Shown piece by piece: positions 1 to 9,736 of a stretch of DNA of 64,000 nucleotides. The DNA is taken from positions 558,001 through 622,000 of the forward strand of contig NZ_QWFZ01000003.1 in assembly GCF_003576315.1 (NCBI RefSeq), given 5' to 3'. The notes below the pieces were generated by a model. The model saw only the letters and a list, made by a program, of their open reading frames with translations, had not been told where the DNA came from and searched no databases. This DNA comes from Henriciella mobilis (GTDB lineage Bacteria > Pseudomonadota > Alphaproteobacteria > Caulobacterales > Hyphomonadaceae). The translations under genes and the position numbers were made by a program. Every line of letters begins with the position of its first letter. The stretch's first letter is position 1.

Positions 1-778
1 GCCCGATGAAACCAGAGAACCAGTTGCGCGGACACTTCGCGAGATGGAGGCGAGTCTCGAGAAGGCGTTGGCCGATGACTCGGTCGGTGAACGAATTCGG
101 GATGGCTTTCATATCGCGATCGTTGGTCCGCCGAATGCAGGAAAATCGTCATTATTGAACAAGCTCGCGCGCCGGGAGGCAGCCATTGTCTCCGATATTC
201 CGGGGACGACTCGGGATGTGGTTGAGGTTCGGTTGAAAATCGGTGGTCAGATCGCCTGGGTTGCGGATACCGCAGGCCTGAGGGAGGCTGCCGACGTGAT
301 CGAAGCCGAGGGCGTTCGGAGAGCACAGCAAAGGGCGGCCTCCGCAGATCTCCGGATCCAGGTTCGCGCTGCCGACGATCGCACGGACTTTTCCGAGTGT
401 GGAGAAGACGACCTTCTCGTGGTCAACAAAATCGATCTGGCGGGTGAAAACGCTAAGTGGCCCGATAGTGCCATGGTGATCTCCGCGATAACAGGAGATG
501 GGATCCGTGAATTGGAGCGCATAATTGCAAACATAATCTGCGCAAAGGCCGGATCAGTTGGGGCGCCCCTTATTACACGGCGCCGGCATAGGCTGGCTCT
601 GGAATCCGCACTGTTTCACGTGAAACAGGCAAGCGACCTGATAACGCGCGGGGGTGGGGCGGAATTGGTGGCGGAAGATGTGCGGCTAGCATCCCGGCAG
701 CTTTCCGGGCTTATTGGAGAAATCGGCGTAGAAGAGATTCTTGGCGCCGTATTCTCGTCCTTCTGTATTGGGAAATGA
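1..778 (+). CDS. mnmE: tRNA uridine-5-carboxymethylaminomethyl(34) synthesis GTPase MnmE (5'-truncated by window)
   Basis: The reading frame is open from base 2, so the N-terminal folate-binding part lies before the window. MnmE with MnmG modifies U34 of tRNAs that read mixed codon boxes. Seen here: P-loop GPPNAGKSS, switch GTTRD, DTAG, NKID and the family's invariant C-terminal FCIGK, with Cys four residues from the end. A perfect parS site (612-627) lies inside the gene and encodes FHVK. It heads a + strand run mnmE, mnmG, rsmG, parA, parB, the usual alphaproteobacterial order near the origin. Confidence 0.97.
   Translation, partial: PDETREPVARTLREMEASLEKALADDSVGERIRDGFHIAIVGPPNAGKSSLLNKLARREAAIVSDIPGTTRDVVEVRLKIGGQIAWVADTAGLREAADVIEAEGVRRAQQRAASADLRIQVRAADDRTDFSECGEDDLLVVNKIDLAGENAKWPDSAMVISAITGDGIRELERIIANIICAKAGSVGAPLITRRRHRLALESALFHVKQASDLITRGGGAELVAEDVRLASRQLSGLIGEIGVEEILGAVFSSFCIGK
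612..627. other. parS: parS site 1 (inside mnmE)
   Basis: The bases TGTTTCACGTGAAACA form a perfect 16-bp palindrome identical to the known ParB-binding consensus; the symmetry extends one base further on each side (611-628). It is one of three identical copies within 2.2 kb, just upstream of parAB. ParB is expected to load here and spread. Confidence 0.95.
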
Positions 779-856
779 GTCGCGCCCCTGTGTTTCGACG
801 ATTAGATGTTGTATAGCGGCCCGCTCATCGATCTTTGCAATTTAGCGGAGCCGCGA

Positions 857-2731
857 ATGCCAGGCGCATTTGATTTTGATGTTATTGTAGTGGGGGGCGG
901 GCATGCCGGATGTGAAGCTGCGGCTGCGGCTGCGCGTACCGGGGCGAACACGGCACTCATCACTCACAAGCTTTCGACGATTGGAGAGATGTCCTGCAAT
1001 CCGGCGATTGGCGGTCTTGGTAAAGGCCATCTCGTTCGCGAGATCGATGCACTCGACGGTCTCATGGGACGAATGGCGGACCAGTCGGGTATACAGTTTC
1101 GACTGCTGAATCGTTCGAAGGGCCCAGCGGTATGGGGACCAAGAGCTCAAATTGACCGGAAACTCTATCGAGAGGCCATGCAGTCAGAGCTGGCTGATTA
1201 CGGGAATCTCACTCTTGTCGAAGATGGCGTGGAAGATCTGATCGTTGAGGGCGGTAAGGCGGGTGGAGTGGTTGGACAGACCGGCAAGCGCTACCGGGCC
1301 TCTGCTGTTGTGATTACGACAGGAACCTTCCTTAAGGGAGTAATCCACCGGGGCGAGGAGAGAATCGAGGCCGGAAGGATTGGCGAGAAGCCCGCAATTG
1401 GGTTGTCCGACCGGCTTTACGCGATGGACCTACCCATGGGCCGCCTAAAGACCGGCACGCCTGCCCGCCTGGACGGAAAGACGATCGACTGGAGCCAGCT
1501 TGAGTTACAGCCGGCTGATGATGAGCCAACACCGTTTTCTTTCGCTAGCGAGCGTATCGGCGTTCCTCAGATTTCGTGCGGCATTACCTTTACCAACCCC
1601 GAAACGCACAAGGTCATCGCGGACAATATCCACCGTTCTGCCGTTTATTCAGGGGCGATTGCGGGGCGCGGCCCCCGGTATTGCCCGTCAATTGAGGATA
1701 AGGTTCATCGGTTTGCTTCCAAAGATCGTCATCAGGTTTTTCTCGAACCCGAAGGACTGGACGACAACACTGTTTATCCGAACGGAATATCGACGTCCTT
1801 GCCGACCGAGACTCAGGAGGCCTTTATCCGCACAATTGTTGGTCTTGAGAATGTGCGGATCATACAGCCGGGATATGCGATCGAATATGATTATGTCGAT
1901 CCGCGCGCTCTTACTCACGGTCTTCAAGTCAAATCCATGCCGGGCCTGTTTCTCGCCGGCCAGATCAACGGGACAACAGGGTATGAAGAGGCCGGTGCAC
2001 AGGGTCTTGTCGCCGGACTGAATGCGGCACGGCTTGTTCGTGGAGAGCCCGCCGCCGCATTCGACCGGGCGGAAGCCTATATTGGGGTTCTCATTGATGA
2101 CCTGATTACTCATGGCGTCAGCGAGCCCTATCGGATGTTTACGTCGCGCGCGGAGTACAGATTGGCCTTGAGGGCCGACAATGCGGACCAGCGACTAACG
2201 AATAAGGGAATCGACCTGGGCGTCGTAGGGAGTGCCCGCGCGAAGATGTTTCACGTGAAACACCAGAGTCTCGAAAGCGGACGCCAACTACTGAAGTCGC
2301 TCTCTCTCACGCCAAACGAGGCCTCGAAGCTTGGCTGGAAGGTCAATCAGGATGGCCAGCGTCGCAGCGCCTGGGATTATCTGGCCTATCCAGATATTTC
2401 TCTTGATCAGATCATCGCCGCTTTTCCCGAGGCAGGGGGTCTGACGGAAAGGGTTCGCCGACAGCTCGCGATTGAAGCGACGTACGCTGGATACCTCGAG
2501 CGTCAGAAAGCCGATGTTGAGCAGTTGAGACGCGACGAAAATCTGCAGATTCCGGAAGACCTAAACTATTCTGCCGTCGGGGGGCTGTCGAACGAGGTTC
2601 GATCGAAACTTGAAGCGGTTCGCCCGGCCACCCTTGGACACGCCGCCCGGATTGAGGGGGTCACGCCGGGCGCACTCGTGTCACTGCTTGCCCATGTCAA
2701 GCGTCGCCAGCCAGAACGCGCGGCAGGTTAG
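857..2731 (+). CDS. mnmG: tRNA uridine-5-carboxymethylaminomethyl(34) synthesis enzyme MnmG (GidA)
   Basis: FAD-dependent partner of MnmE in U34 modification. The FAD dinucleotide-binding motif [10 protein letters not shown] is at residues 13-22. SCNPAIGG, the GTFL segment and the [13 protein letters not shown] region are all intact. The product is 624 residues, the normal family length. I start it at 857 rather than the upstream in-frame ATG at 806, because GGAG precedes 857 at normal spacing and the protein then begins just before the Rossmann strand, as in homologues. A parS site at 2247-2262 lies in the C-terminal half and encodes FHVKH. Confidence 0.97.
   Translation: MPGAFDFDVIVVGGGHAGCEAAAAAARTGANTALITHKLSTIGEMSCNPAIGGLGKGHLVREIDALDGLMGRMADQSGIQFRLLNRSKGPAVWGPRAQIDRKLYREAMQSELADYGNLTLVEDGVEDLIVEGGKAGGVVGQTGKRYRASAVVITTGTFLKGVIHRGEERIEAGRIGEKPAIGLSDRLYAMDLPMGRLKTGTPARLDGKTIDWSQLELQPADDEPTPFSFASERIGVPQISCGITFTNPETHKVIADNIHRSAVYSGAIAGRGPRYCPSIEDKVHRFASKDRHQVFLEPEGLDDNTVYPNGISTSLPTETQEAFIRTIVGLENVRIIQPGYAIEYDYVDPRALTHGLQVKSMPGLFLAGQINGTTGYEEAGAQGLVAGLNAARLVRGEPAAAFDRAEAYIGVLIDDLITHGVSEPYRMFTSRAEYRLALRADNADQRLTNKGIDLGVVGSARAKMFHVKHQSLESGRQLLKSLSLTPNEASKLGWKVNQDGQRRSAWDYLAYPDISLDQIIAAFPEAGGLTERVRRQLAIEATYAGYLERQKADVEQLRRDENLQIPEDLNYSAVGGLSNEVRSKLEAVRPATLGHAARIEGVTPGALVSLLAHVKRRQPERAAG
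2247..2262. other. parS: parS site 2 (inside mnmG)
   Basis: The same perfect palindrome TGTTTCACGTGAAACA as at 612, 1635 bp downstream of it. It is read in the same codon phase as in mnmE, giving Phe-His-Val-Lys-His in MnmG. Confidence 0.95.
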
Positions 2732-2733
2732 GT

Positions 2734-3354
2734 ATGACTGAGCTCGAGGCGAAACGAGCGTTAAACGCGCTCGGTGTTTCACGTGAAACAAAGGTCAAAC
2801 TGGAGCGCTATGTGGGGCTGCTGGAGCAATGGCGGCAGCGTATGAATCTTATCGGGCCCAGGGAGATGGATCACATATGGGCCCGCCACGTCCTCGATTG
2901 CGCCCAACTTATTCCTGTGGTGGGGCTGGATTCGCAGGTGCTGGATATCGGTTCAGGCGCAGGTTTTCCCGGTCTGGTATTGGCTTGCGCAGCAGCCGAT
3001 GGCGAGGGACATGTCACCATGGTCGAATCGGTGGGGAAGAAGTGCGCTTTTCTGTCTGCGGTCATCTCGGACCTGGGCCTGTCGGCAAGTGTATCGAACA
3101 ACCGTGTCGAGGCGCTCGAAGTCAAACCCGCTGACTTTGTTACAGCTCGCGCTCTGGCGCCGCTGCCTCGGCTGATTGAATACGCTTCGGCTTGGATCGG
3201 CAAAGGTGCAACAGCTCTCTTCTTTAAAGGCGAGCACTGGCGAGAAGAATTGACGCAAGCACAGGAATGCTGGAATCTCGCCTATGAGGCGATTCCGAGT
3301 CGTGCAAATGAGACCGGGGTCATTTTAAAGATAATGGAGGCGACACGTGTCTGA
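2734..3354 (+). CDS. rsmG: 16S rRNA (guanine(527)-N(7))-methyltransferase RsmG (GidB)
   Basis: SAM-dependent methyltransferase for G527 of 16S rRNA. The SAM-binding motif LDIGSGAGFPG is near residue 70, followed by VESVGKKCAFL and the TARALAPLPRL segment typical of GidB. The 206 residues match the family. The N-terminal VSRET peptide is encoded by the third parS site. It starts two bases after mnmG ends and overlaps the parA start by 8 bases, so translation is probably coupled. Confidence 0.96.
   Translation: MTELEAKRALNALGVSRETKVKLERYVGLLEQWRQRMNLIGPREMDHIWARHVLDCAQLIPVVGLDSQVLDIGSGAGFPGLVLACAAADGEGHVTMVESVGKKCAFLSAVISDLGLSASVSNNRVEALEVKPADFVTARALAPLPRLIEYASAWIGKGATALFFKGEHWREELTQAQECWNLAYEAIPSRANETGVILKIMEATRV
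2775..2790. other. parS: parS site 3 (inside rsmG)
   Basis: Third exact copy of TGTTTCACGTGAAACA, 528 bp after site 2 and about 570 bp before parA. Here the palindrome is read in a different codon phase from sites 1 and 2, giving Val-Ser-Arg-Glu-Thr. Confidence 0.95.
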
Positions 3355-4162
3355 TACCGGCACCCGTATTCTGGCAATAGCCAATCAGAAAGGGGGCGTC
3401 GGCAAGACGACTACCTCCATTAATCTCGGAACGGCGCTGGCTGCTGTCGGCAGGCGGGTCCTGGTTGTGGACTTTGATGCCCAGGGCAATGCATCGACGG
3501 GGCTCGGAATTATGCGTGCCGACCGCAGGCTGACGAGCTATGATGTCGTTGTAGATCGGACTCCTCTTGACGAGGCGATCCTGACCACGCTTGTTCCGCG
3601 TCTGGAAATTGTCCCGGGCGACGAAAATCTTTCAGGGGTTGAAACGGAGCTTGCTGAAGATCCGCGCCGGTCCTACCGCCTTCGAGAAGCCATACGGGAC
3701 CACGTGGCGAAGGTCGCCCATGATCCGGATAAGCGTTATGACTTTATATTGATCGATTGCCCACCATCCCTATCGTCACTAACGATTAATGCGATGACCG
3801 CCGCGGACGCCTTGCTGGTTCCGTTGCAGTGCGAGTTTCTGGCGCTGGAGGGCCTGAGCCAGTTGCTTCGGACAGTGGAAGTGGTCCGCTCCGGACTCAA
3901 CCCCCAGCTTGATATACAGGGTGTGGTTCTGACGATGTACGACAAGCGCAACAATCTCTCTGACCAGGTCGCGGATGAGGTGCGCGAAGTCCTTGGGAAC
4001 AAGGTTTACAAGACGGTGATTCCTCGCAATGTCCGTCTTTCCGAGGCGCCAAGCTTTGGCAAGCCTGCTTTGCTGTATGACTATCGTTGCCCGGGCAGCG
4101 AGGCCTATATCCGCCTGGCGTCCGAGATGTTGCAACGGGAACGGATGAGGGCGGCTGCGTAA
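3347..4162 (+). CDS. parA: chromosome partitioning ATPase ParA
   Basis: Walker-type ATPase that forms a nucleoid gradient and pulls ParB-parS complexes toward the new pole. The deviant Walker A KGGVGKTTT has its signature Lys15 and catalytic Lys20. The Walker B-like DFILIDCPPSLSSLT and the VVLTMYDKRNNLS segment follow. The start is GTG at 3347 with GGAGG (3336-3340) at good spacing. The gene overlaps rsmG by 8 bases and parB by one base (TAATG). The 271 residues are typical of a chromosomal ParA. Confidence 0.97.
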   Translation: MSDTGTRILAIANQKGGVGKTTTSINLGTALAAVGRRVLVVDFDAQGNASTGLGIMRADRRLTSYDVVVDRTPLDEAILTTLVPRLEIVPGDENLSGVETELAEDPRRSYRLREAIRDHVAKVAHDPDKRYDFILIDCPPSLSSLTINAMTAADALLVPLQCEFLALEGLSQLLRTVEVVRSGLNPQLDIQGVVLTMYDKRNNLSDQVADEVREVLGNKVYKTVIPRNVRLSEAPSFGKPALLYDYRCPGSEAYIRLASEMLQRERMRAAA

Positions 4163-5079
4163 TGGCTGCAGAACCCAAACCAAAAGCCAAACGGCTTGGA
4201 CGTGGCCTGTCGGCCCTGATCGGTGAGGTCGAGGGGGTTGGTTCCTACTCGGGTGAAGAGGGTGAGGCGCCGCCGGTCACCGACGCGTCCACGATCGCCA
4301 TCCGCGACATTCGGCCAAACCCGCAACAGCCGCGACGCTATTTTGGCGAGACAGAGCTTACGGAGTTGGCCGAATCCATCCGGGCAAAGGGTGTGCTGCA
4401 AGCCATACTTGTCCGGCCGGATCCGAAGGAGACCGGGAAATACCAGATTATCGCCGGGGAGCGCCGGTGGCGCGCTGCGAAGCAGGCGGGTCTGACCGAA
4501 ATACCAGCTATGATTCGGAATCTCGATGAACTCGAATTGCTCGAGATCGGGATTATTGAAAACGTTCAACGGACCGACCTTAATCCGATTGAGGAAGCCG
4601 AAGCCTACGGCGCACTGATGAAGCGGTTCGGTCGCACGCAGGAAGGACTGGCCGAAAGCGTCGGCAAGAGCCGGGCCCATATCGCTAATACGATACGCTT
4701 GCTCAACCTGTCAGAAACAGCGCGCAATCACCTGCGAGAAGGCCGCATTACAGCCGGTCACGCGAGAGCCGCTTTGGGTGCGCCCGATCCGGATGCCGTA
4801 ATCGCAATGACGGTCCAGAAGAATCTAAGCGTTCGTGATGTGGAGGGCCTGGTCAAGCGCGCGAAGGATGACGGGTCTCTGGATGCGATCGCTCGGAAGG
4901 TTGGAACAAGCGAAAAGGATGTCGATACAGAAGCGCTTGAAGCGGACTTGTCGCGCGCGCTCGGCCTGGACGTTGATATTCGCCACAAAGCGACGGGTGG
5001 TGAATTACGCATAAAATACAGGGACTTGGAGCAACTGGACGATCTTTGCCGGAAGCTTACCGCGAAGCGGTCATCTTAG
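4162..5079 (+). CDS. parB: chromosome partitioning CTPase/DNA-binding protein ParB
   Basis: ParB binds parS and spreads as CTP clamps. After a basic N-terminus containing LGRGLSALIG come the CTP-binding motif GERRWRAAK, the conserved ENVQRTDLNPIEEAEAY, and the helix-turn-helix that reads parS. The product is 305 residues. I chose the ATG at 4162, overlapping the parA stop by one base; the frame extends upstream only inside parA. The last 23 bases overlap the antisense holA end. Confidence 0.97.
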   Translation: MAAEPKPKAKRLGRGLSALIGEVEGVGSYSGEEGEAPPVTDASTIAIRDIRPNPQQPRRYFGETELTELAESIRAKGVLQAILVRPDPKETGKYQIIAGERRWRAAKQAGLTEIPAMIRNLDELELLEIGIIENVQRTDLNPIEEAEAYGALMKRFGRTQEGLAESVGKSRAHIANTIRLLNLSETARNHLREGRITAGHARAALGAPDPDAVIAMTVQKNLSVRDVEGLVKRAKDDGSLDAIARKVGTSEKDVDTEALEADLSRALGLDVDIRHKATGGELRIKYRDLEQLDDLCRKLTAKRSS

Positions 5080-6109
5080 CGCGTCCCGCCGCAGACTTGA
5101 CGATATTCAAGAGCAGGATCCGGATTGCAGCGTCTGCCGCTGGTCCGCTTTCCTTTGCCTGGAGTTCGTGATCGTTGAGCGAGGCGAGAAGCCTTGTCAG
5201 CGCGGCTGCTGACCACCGATCCAATCTCGAACGGAAGGCGGCCCATTCCGACTGCCACACCGGGGGTTTCAGCTTCATGCCGATGTTTCCTCCTGTGCCT
5301 AACAGGCTGCGAGCCTGTAGCAGGCGTTTGGCCTCCATATCAATGAGGCGCAGAATCGAAATCGCTGACGTACCCGCTTCCATGACGCGCTCGTACTCCA
5401 ACAGGCAAGCCGGCCCGTTTCCGTCAAAGGCGTGCTGAATCATGTCACGAAGACTTGAGTCGGCGTCGGTGAGGGAAAGGCGCCGGATGTCATCCACCGA
5501 AATCGCTCGACCAAGATTGCGACCATAGAGGGCGAGCTTTTCGGTTTCCTGGTTGGCCAGGCCGCGGTGACCCGGCAATTGTGCTGTGAACCGGTCTAGT
5601 GCATCTGTTTCAATTGCTACAGCATCCGCCTCAAGCCGGGAGGCTACCAGATCCCGCATGGATTGTTCGCTATCAGCAAAAACGTGAATAGCTGCAGCTG
5701 ACTTAGCTGATTCCAGTCCTGATCGGAGTTTCGACCGTTTGTTTAGGGCGCCGTTCAGCACAATGAGCTTGTTGGTGAATGGTGTTCCAGCGGCATCGGC
5801 CTGCTCAACCAGGTCCAGGATCGGTTTGGCGACCTTTTCTCCCGAGGTCCGGATCCGAACGATGTCGACTTCCCCCAGCAAAGAGGATGTCTCGATTTTA
5901 TTGAACAGTAGCGCTGGATCCCGACGAACGTCGTCGTCGTCGAGCGTCAGGACATTTGCCTGTCCGCCTGCAGATTTCGACCAGCCCGCAGCAATCTGAT
6001 CTGCCGTGTCACTTACAACGCCGTCATCGTCGCCAAAAACGAGGACGCACCAGATGGCGGGATCAGGGCTTCGGATCTGGCCAGACAGCGCAGAACCCTT
6101 GATGATCAT
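5057..6109 (-). CDS. holA: DNA polymerase III subunit delta
   Basis: HolA is the clamp-loader subunit that opens the beta clamp. The 350-residue product has the delta layout: an N-terminal degenerate AAA-type domain (ending in the VVSDTADQI and IVRIRTSGEKV strands) and a helical C-terminus. No Walker A is expected in delta, and none is seen. It overlaps lptE by 4 bases (ATGA), so it is the distal gene of a leuS-lptE-holA operon. Its 3' end runs 23 bases into the 3' end of convergent parB. Identification rests on sequence style plus conserved position. Confidence 0.88.
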   Translation of the reverse strand: MIIKGSALSGQIRSPDPAIWCVLVFGDDDGVVSDTADQIAAGWSKSAGGQANVLTLDDDDVRRDPALLFNKIETSSLLGEVDIVRIRTSGEKVAKPILDLVEQADAAGTPFTNKLIVLNGALNKRSKLRSGLESAKSAAAIHVFADSEQSMRDLVASRLEADAVAIETDALDRFTAQLPGHRGLANQETEKLALYGRNLGRAISVDDIRRLSLTDADSSLRDMIQHAFDGNGPACLLEYERVMEAGTSAISILRLIDMEAKRLLQARSLLGTGGNIGMKLKPPVWQSEWAAFRSRLDRWSAAALTRLLASLNDHELQAKESGPAADAAIRILLLNIVKSAAGRAKMTASR

Positions 6110-6591
6110 TGTTCGGACTGTACCTGGATGCGAAGGCGGTCGACAATTGTTCTCGCCAACTCTTCCATCGCGCGCTCGGCTGCGTAACTTTGCGCTGAAA
6201 CATCTGTGTAGGGAGACTGGGTCGCTGCAAACGGAACCTGGGATTCGGCATTGCCGATAATCGGGCCGTCAATTGTCTGAAGGACGTAATCACCCGTAGC
6301 CGTGTAGTACGACCGTGATACCGCACCGTCTGGAAGCAGGGTTGCGCGCTCAACGCGCTCGTCAAGCGTAACGGTTAGGACCGCGCCGCTTTCAATTCCG
6401 GGCAATCCGATCGCCAGGTCGCGCAAAAGGGCCTGACGCAACATGTAGCCTGAACGTCCCGGTATATTGTCTACCGCTATTGATTGGCCCGAGAAGGAGC
6501 CTGAGGGATCTTGGCCAGCATACAGGGGCCGAAATCCGCACGCGGAGACCGCTAGCGTGGCGACGAGGAGGACGGAGATAAGCCGTTTCAT
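6106..6591 (-). CDS. lptE: LPS assembly lipoprotein LptE
   Basis: An outer-membrane lipoprotein that plugs the LptD barrel and helps insert LPS. The signal peptide ends in the lipobox SACG (Cys at about residue 18), followed by GFRPLY, which is characteristic of alphaproteobacterial LptE. The body is a 161-residue alpha/beta domain with [17 protein letters not shown]. It overlaps leuS and holA by 4 bases on either side. The family call combines motif and synteny. Confidence 0.85.
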   Translation of the reverse strand: MKRLISVLLVATLAVSACGFRPLYAGQDPSGSFSGQSIAVDNIPGRSGYMLRQALLRDLAIGLPGIESGAVLTVTLDERVERATLLPDGAVSRSYYTATGDYVLQTIDGPIIGNAESQVPFAATQSPYTDVSAQSYAAERAMEELARTIVDRLRIQVQSEQ

Positions 6592-9149
6592 GCCACTACG
6601 ATATTCACGATCCGGCCCGGGACGACAATCACTTTCTTGATTACCTTTCCATCAAGGAAAGCTTTGATATCCGGGCTCGCGAGTGCGATTTTCTCGATCT
6701 CGTCCTTGGCCGCTGACTTTTCAATCGCAATCTCGCCCCGGCGCTTGCCGTTGACCTGAATGGGAAGTGTAACGGTTGTTTCTTCCATCAGGGCCGGGTC
6801 CGACATTGGCCATGCGGCATCCGAAACGAAACCTTTCTCGCCCAGCGCTATCCAGCATTCTTCCGCCAGGTGCGGCATGAAGGGGGTCAGGCAGACGGCT
6901 AGCATCCGGGCGCTTAGTTTGCGGGTTGCGATTGTTTCTTCTGCAGCGCTCTCGGCTTTCTTGAGCGTGTTGACCCAATCATGGCAGGCCGCGATCGCGG
7001 CATTGAAACGAAACTCGAGAATTGCCTTGTCGATTGCTGCTGCCATGCGATGGGAGTACTTGACCAATGGCGTGGCGTTTGCGGTTTCGTCTGCCGGGCC
7101 TGCCTCGCAAATACGATCAAATATGGTCCAGACACGCTGGACGAAACGTGCCGCACCTTCCGCGCCTGACTGGGTCCACTCTACATCACGCTCCGGTGGG
7201 CTGTCGGAAAGAACGAACCAGCGGGCCGTATCGGCGCCAAAAGTCGCGATGATTTCGTCTGGATCGACGACGTTCTTCTTCGACTTGGACATCTTCTCGA
7301 TGGGCCCAACGGTCACAGGTTCGCCTGTGCCCGCAAGCACAAATGCTTCGCCGCGTTTCTCAACCTCGGACGGCTCCACCCATTTTCCATCGGGGCCTTT
7401 GTAGGTCTCGTGGGTCACCATGCCCTGGGTGAAGAGACCGGAAAAAGGCTCGCCGGACGGCAGGTCGAGTTCGCGGACATCCCGAAGGGCGCGCGCGATG
7501 AAGCGCGAATAAAGCAAGTGCAGCACCGCATGTTCAACGCCGCCGACATACTGGTCAACGGGGAGCCAATAGTCTCGTTCTTCACGGTTTTCGGGGCTGG
7601 CAAAGCGCGCATAGTACCAGGAAGAGTCGACAAAGGTGTCGAGTGTATCGGTCTCGCGCTCGGCTTTTTTGCCGCATTTCGGACAGGCTACGTGTTTCCA
7701 GGAGGGGTGGTGGGCCAGCGGATTGCCCGGTTTGTCGAAGCTAACATCCTTTGGCAGGACAACCGGCAATTCGGCCTCGGGCACCGGAATGATGCCGCAG
7801 TCCCCGCAATGGATGACCGGTATCGGACAGCCCCAATAGCGCTGACGAGACACGCCCCAGTCCCGAAGCCGATAGTTTACGGTGCCGTGACCCCGGCCCA
7901 TGGATTCGATGCGCTTGGTCGCCTCAGACTTAGCGTCCTCAATGCTAAGACCGTTCAGGAAGTCCGAATTGAAAATTGTCCCGGGGCCGACATAAGCCTC
8001 GCTGTCGACATCGAAGCTCGTCGCATCTGCCTCGGGCGGAAGGACGACCGGTCTGACCGGCAGGTCGTACTTGCGCGCGAAATCAAGGTCGCGCTGGTCG
8101 TGTGCAGGGCATGCAAAAATTGCTCCGGTTCCGTAACCCATGAGAACGAAATTGGCGACCCACACGGGTAACGTCACAGCTGGGTCGAACGGGTGGGCCA
8201 CCCGAAGACCTGTATCGATGCCGACTTTCTCCGCTTTCTCGATTGCTTCTTCGCTGGTGCCGATCCGGGCGGCATCCTTCCGGAAGCTTTCGATGCGAGA
8301 ATCGTTGGTGGCGAGTTGCAGGGTCAGAGGGTGATCTGGTGACAGGGCGACAAAGCTTGCGCCGAACAGCGTGTCCGGCCGCGTCGTAAAGATTTCGATT
8401 CCCTCTTCAAAGCCGTCGGGGGCGCCGCCTTCGAAAAGGAAGCGCATCTGGAGGCCTTCGGAACGGCCGATCCAGTTTGCCTGCATTGTCCGGACTTTCT
8501 CCGGCCAATTCGTAAGGGTCGAGATGCCGCTCAACAGCTCTTCCGCATAGTCCGTTATTTTGAAGAACCACTGCGTCAGCTCGCGTTGCTCAACCGGCGC
8601 GCCGCTTCGCCAGCCTTTGCCGTCGATAACCTGTTCGTTGGCGAGCACGGTATTGTCTATTGGATCCCAGTTGACCTTGCTGGCTTTACGATAGATCAGC
8701 CCGGCTTCAAGGAGTTTGAGAAAAATCCTCTGTTGTTCGCCATAGTAGGCTTCGTCGCACGTTGCGAACTCCCGGCTCCAGTCCAGAGTGAGGCCCAGCT
8801 TGTCGAACTGGGCCCGCATGGCGGCGATATTCTTGTAAGTCCAGTCACCGGGATGAATGCCGCGCTCTATTGCGGCATTCTCGGCAGGAAGCCCGAATGC
8901 ATCCCAGCCCATCGGGTGGAGCACATTGTAGCCATGCGCCCGCTTGTGCCTGGCAACGACGTCGCCCATCGCATAATTTCGCACGTGTCCCATATGGATG
9001 CGTCCCGATGGATACGGGAACATTTCAAGGACGTAGCACTTCGGCTTATCGCCGGCTTCGCTGGGCGATTTCGCGCGAAACAGGTCGGCTTCTTTCCAGG
9101 CCTGACGCCAATGGGCTTCTGCAGCCTGCGGATCGTAACGAGACGGCAC
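6588..9149 (-). CDS. leuS: leucine--tRNA ligase
   Basis: Class I aminoacyl-tRNA synthetase, 853 residues. The HIGH-type motif HMGH is at residues 52-55 within [11 protein letters not shown], and KMSKS is at 619-623. The CP1 editing domain carries TTRPDTLF near residue 256, and [10 protein letters not shown] follows near 345. Two Cys pairs near residues 448-451 and 489-492 (HCGDCG, CPKCG) look like a zinc ribbon. It is followed by lptE and holA with 4-base overlaps. Confidence 0.98.
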   Translation of the reverse strand: MPSRYDPQAAEAHWRQAWKEADLFRAKSPSEAGDKPKCYVLEMFPYPSGRIHMGHVRNYAMGDVVARHKRAHGYNVLHPMGWDAFGLPAENAAIERGIHPGDWTYKNIAAMRAQFDKLGLTLDWSREFATCDEAYYGEQQRIFLKLLEAGLIYRKASKVNWDPIDNTVLANEQVIDGKGWRSGAPVEQRELTQWFFKITDYAEELLSGISTLTNWPEKVRTMQANWIGRSEGLQMRFLFEGGAPDGFEEGIEIFTTRPDTLFGASFVALSPDHPLTLQLATNDSRIESFRKDAARIGTSEEAIEKAEKVGIDTGLRVAHPFDPAVTLPVWVANFVLMGYGTGAIFACPAHDQRDLDFARKYDLPVRPVVLPPEADATSFDVDSEAYVGPGTIFNSDFLNGLSIEDAKSEATKRIESMGRGHGTVNYRLRDWGVSRQRYWGCPIPVIHCGDCGIIPVPEAELPVVLPKDVSFDKPGNPLAHHPSWKHVACPKCGKKAERETDTLDTFVDSSWYYARFASPENREERDYWLPVDQYVGGVEHAVLHLLYSRFIARALRDVRELDLPSGEPFSGLFTQGMVTHETYKGPDGKWVEPSEVEKRGEAFVLAGTGEPVTVGPIEKMSKSKKNVVDPDEIIATFGADTARWFVLSDSPPERDVEWTQSGAEGAARFVQRVWTIFDRICEAGPADETANATPLVKYSHRMAAAIDKAILEFRFNAAIAACHDWVNTLKKAESAAEETIATRKLSARMLAVCLTPFMPHLAEECWIALGEKGFVSDAAWPMSDPALMEETTVTLPIQVNGKRRGEIAIEKSAAKDEIEKIALASPDIKAFLDGKVIKKVIVVPGRIVNIVVA

Positions 9150-9192
9150 TCTCGGCCCCTCCCGACAAATGATTTTCTTCAGTGTGGACTGG

Positions 9193-9624
9193 TTAGCTGA
9201 GCTCAGAAGATTTCAGAACGCGTGCGCGCGTCAAAATCGCATTCTCAAGCTGGATTCCGGTTTCCGGATCAACTTCCGCGTCTCGCCATTCGCCATTGTC
9301 ATTGACCTGGCGGAAAACCGAAACCTTGACGCCGTCGGCGCGAAGCCGGGAATCTAGGATGTAGACTGTTGCCTTGATCCGCTCGCCTTCCGCACCCGGA
9401 TAGGATTTCCAGTCATAGTTGATGATGCCGCCAACGGGATCGGCGCCATCGAGCGGCAATGTGCTCAGCGTATCGAGGCTGGCGCGCCAGAGATAGGGGT
9501 TCACCCCGCCGCGGAGGTCCTGGACGACGCTGGATTGCTGGTCACCGCTCCCGCCTCCGAATAGGCAGCCGGAGAGGGCAAAGGCGCTGGCGACTGCAAC
9601 AAACGTCTGGATTGTACGCTTCAT
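9193..9624 (-). CDS. DUF3576-type lipoprotein upstream of leuS
   Basis: A 143-residue predicted lipoprotein. The N-terminus MKRTIQTF leads to a hydrophobic core and the lipobox LSGC (Cys near residue 20), then a Gly-rich stretch and a compact domain with [12 protein letters not shown] and [20 protein letters not shown]. Proteins of this kind precede leuS in many Alphaproteobacteria (DUF3576); the function is unknown. The frame is open further upstream, but I start at 9624, where a signal peptide begins and AGGA is at usable spacing. Confidence 0.8.
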   Translation of the reverse strand: MKRTIQTFVAVASAFALSGCLFGGGSGDQQSSVVQDLRGGVNPYLWRASLDTLSTLPLDGADPVGGIINYDWKSYPGAEGERIKATVYILDSRLRADGVKVSVFRQVNDNGEWRDAEVDPETGIQLENAILTRARVLKSSELS

Positions 9625-9736
9625 GACACGGATCCTGTCGGCAATATCTTTATCATTCCGGGTCTGTATAGCATTTGGGACTTCACGGACCAGAGCCGTT
9701 CTGCGGTCGGCGGCAGAAACTATTGGAGGCCAAGGC

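Noticed and set aside
7410-8171. 253-codon open frame on the plus strand inside leuS
   Set aside because: Antisense to a strongly supported leuS; no ribosome-binding site or family motif.
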